From an uncultured Actinomycetes bacterium (lineage in GTDB: Bacteria; Actinomycetota; Aquicultoria; CAJVYJ01), in contig CAJVYJ010000022.1 in assembly GCA_913009475.1 (NCBI GenBank), forward strand, positions 1 through 15,682: DNA of 15,682 nucleotides, given 5' to 3'. The stretch's first letter is position 1. The number at the start of each line of letters is the position of its first letter. The notes beneath the pieces are model-generated. The model saw nothing but the letters and a program-made list of their open reading frames with translations. It was not told the DNA's origin and did not search any database. Made by a program: the position numbers and the translations under genes. Below, one piece after another: positions 14,963-15,682 of the stretch.

Positions 14963-15682
14963 ATGAACAATGATATTGGCAAGAATCCTGATTACAACTA
15001 TATAATCAGGCGTGCTTTTCAGCTGACTTGGAAATATAAATTTCTGTGGTTATTCGGCATATTTTTAAACTTCGGCGCCAATCTTAACTTAAGGTCTTAT
15101 AATTTAAGCAGCCTGCCCTCATCATTAAACAGACCTAAATTCAGGGATACCGTTTCCAGTTGGGTACTTACGCATATCTGGCTGCTCCTCGTTATTGGTT
15201 TACTACTGTTCTTGGTTTGGCTGCTTTTTTTCATTGCGAACGTCATCTCTCAAGCCGCAGTTGTAAAAACCGTGGATGAAGTGGAAAACGATAATAAACC
15301 CACATTTACCGCTATGTTGAGATTTGGGGCTTCCAAATTCTGGCGAGTCTTGGGACTCATTCTCTTGATATTCTTAATCACCTTCGCTGCCATAGTACTT
15401 TTATCAATACCGATAATTGTATTAATAATTTTAGCCGCCAAATATCCATCGACGGCACTGATAGTCCTGACCGTGCTGCTCGTTTTCTTCCTGGTCTTAT
15501 TTATCATCGCTATTATCATCGCTATCGGTCTGGTTTTTAGCTATGCCTTAAGATACGCGGTCATCGCTGATACCCGTGTTCGTGAATCCATTCGCCGGGG
15601 CTGGTCTTTGCTGCGCCATAAACTAGGCGCCTCTATGTTGCTGTGGCTAATAAGCGTCGGCCTTGGTATGGCGTACGGCAGA
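14963..15682 (+). CDS. Multi-spanning membrane protein, 3'-truncated by window end
   Basis: 240 codons open to the window edge; the true end lies outside. It starts with MNNDIGKNPDYNYIIRRAF, has GGAG four bases before the ATG, and contains at least five hydrophobic spans. The first is around WKYKFLWLFGIFLNFG, the others at roughly residues 70-100, 125-160, 165-200 and 222 onward. The motif region ALRYAVIADTRVRESIRRGW, followed by a helix after HKLGAS, resembles membrane proteins of the GPDP-phosphodiesterase membrane-domain/DUF7544-like type, in which a cytoplasmic amphipathic helix precedes a span. No catalytic site is seen and function is unknown. It lies 105 bases after the vanZ-like stop, in the same frame, and is probably co-transcribed with it. 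Confidence 0.75.
   Translation, partial: MNNDIGKNPDYNYIIRRAFQLTWKYKFLWLFGIFLNFGANLNLRSYNLSSLPSSLNRPKFRDTVSSWVLTHIWLLLVIGLLLFLVWLLFFIANVISQAAVVKTVDEVENDNKPTFTAMLRFGASKFWRVLGLILLIFLITFAAIVLLSIPIIVLIILAAKYPSTALIVLTVLLVFFLVLFIIAIIIAIGLVFSYALRYAVIADTRVRESIRRGWSLLRHKLGASMLLWLISVGLGMAYGR

Overview
The window reads as one end of a shotgun or metagenome contig from a bacterium that uses the standard code. The first 109 bases are not biological: a T-rich stretch followed by a complete Illumina P5/TruSeq adapter, so real DNA starts at about base 110. The gene content points to a Gram-positive-type lineage, such as an uncultured Bacillota or a deep-branching Actinomycetota. The reasons are an XrtG-type exosortase cluster, a YerC-family repressor next to dnaE, a VanZ-like protein, GGAGG-like ribosome binding sites and frequent TTG/GTG starts. 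A lipoprotein with a c-type heme motif suggests some respiratory capacity. I cannot name the taxon.

Layout. At 186-2049 (+) lie a small heme-binding lipoprotein and a secreted/membrane protein with a bactofilin-like beta-solenoid and C-terminal membrane helices. At 2050-2380 lies a gene-free stretch with two identical 98-bp repeats and nested hairpins, where transcription from both sides converges. Everything from 2380 to 14017 is on the minus strand. Read in its transcribed direction, the block is yerC-like gene and dnaE (replicative DNA polymerase III alpha), then a 416-bp AT-rich gap, then wecB (UDP-GlcNAc 2-epimerase, broken by one in-frame TGA), xrtG, a cellulose-synthase-like glycosyltransferase, a bactofilin-like membrane-anchored protein, a large PTPS-related/YfhO-like multi-spanning membrane protein and finally tRNA-Phe. 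At 14018-14437 there is a spacer full of short palindromes, followed on the plus strand by a VanZ-like gene and a membrane protein cut by the window end.

The most interesting part is 2511-9805. Five closely spaced minus-strand genes look like one envelope-polysaccharide unit: sugar-nucleotide supply (wecB), a processive family-2 glycosyltransferase, a GT-C-like membrane protein, a bactofilin-like scaffold and an exosortase homolog. By eye, the exosortase keeps the conserved Arg and His, but the whole protein has no cysteine, so it should not be a classical cysteine transpeptidase. The XrtG/GT2/PTPS-related association is a known but functionally unexplained gene set. The bactofilin-like gene embedded in it is the component I would look at first.

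The wecB stop codon replaces the glycine of the conserved HxEAGLR motif. The changed base is exactly the one that perfects a small inverted repeat, which suggests either a hairpin-templated mutation or a hairpin-related sequencing error. Short palindromic repeats recur between genes: a GTAGGGGC type near 733 and 2068, a TGTAGC type near 14164, 14296 and 14873, and several single palindromes.
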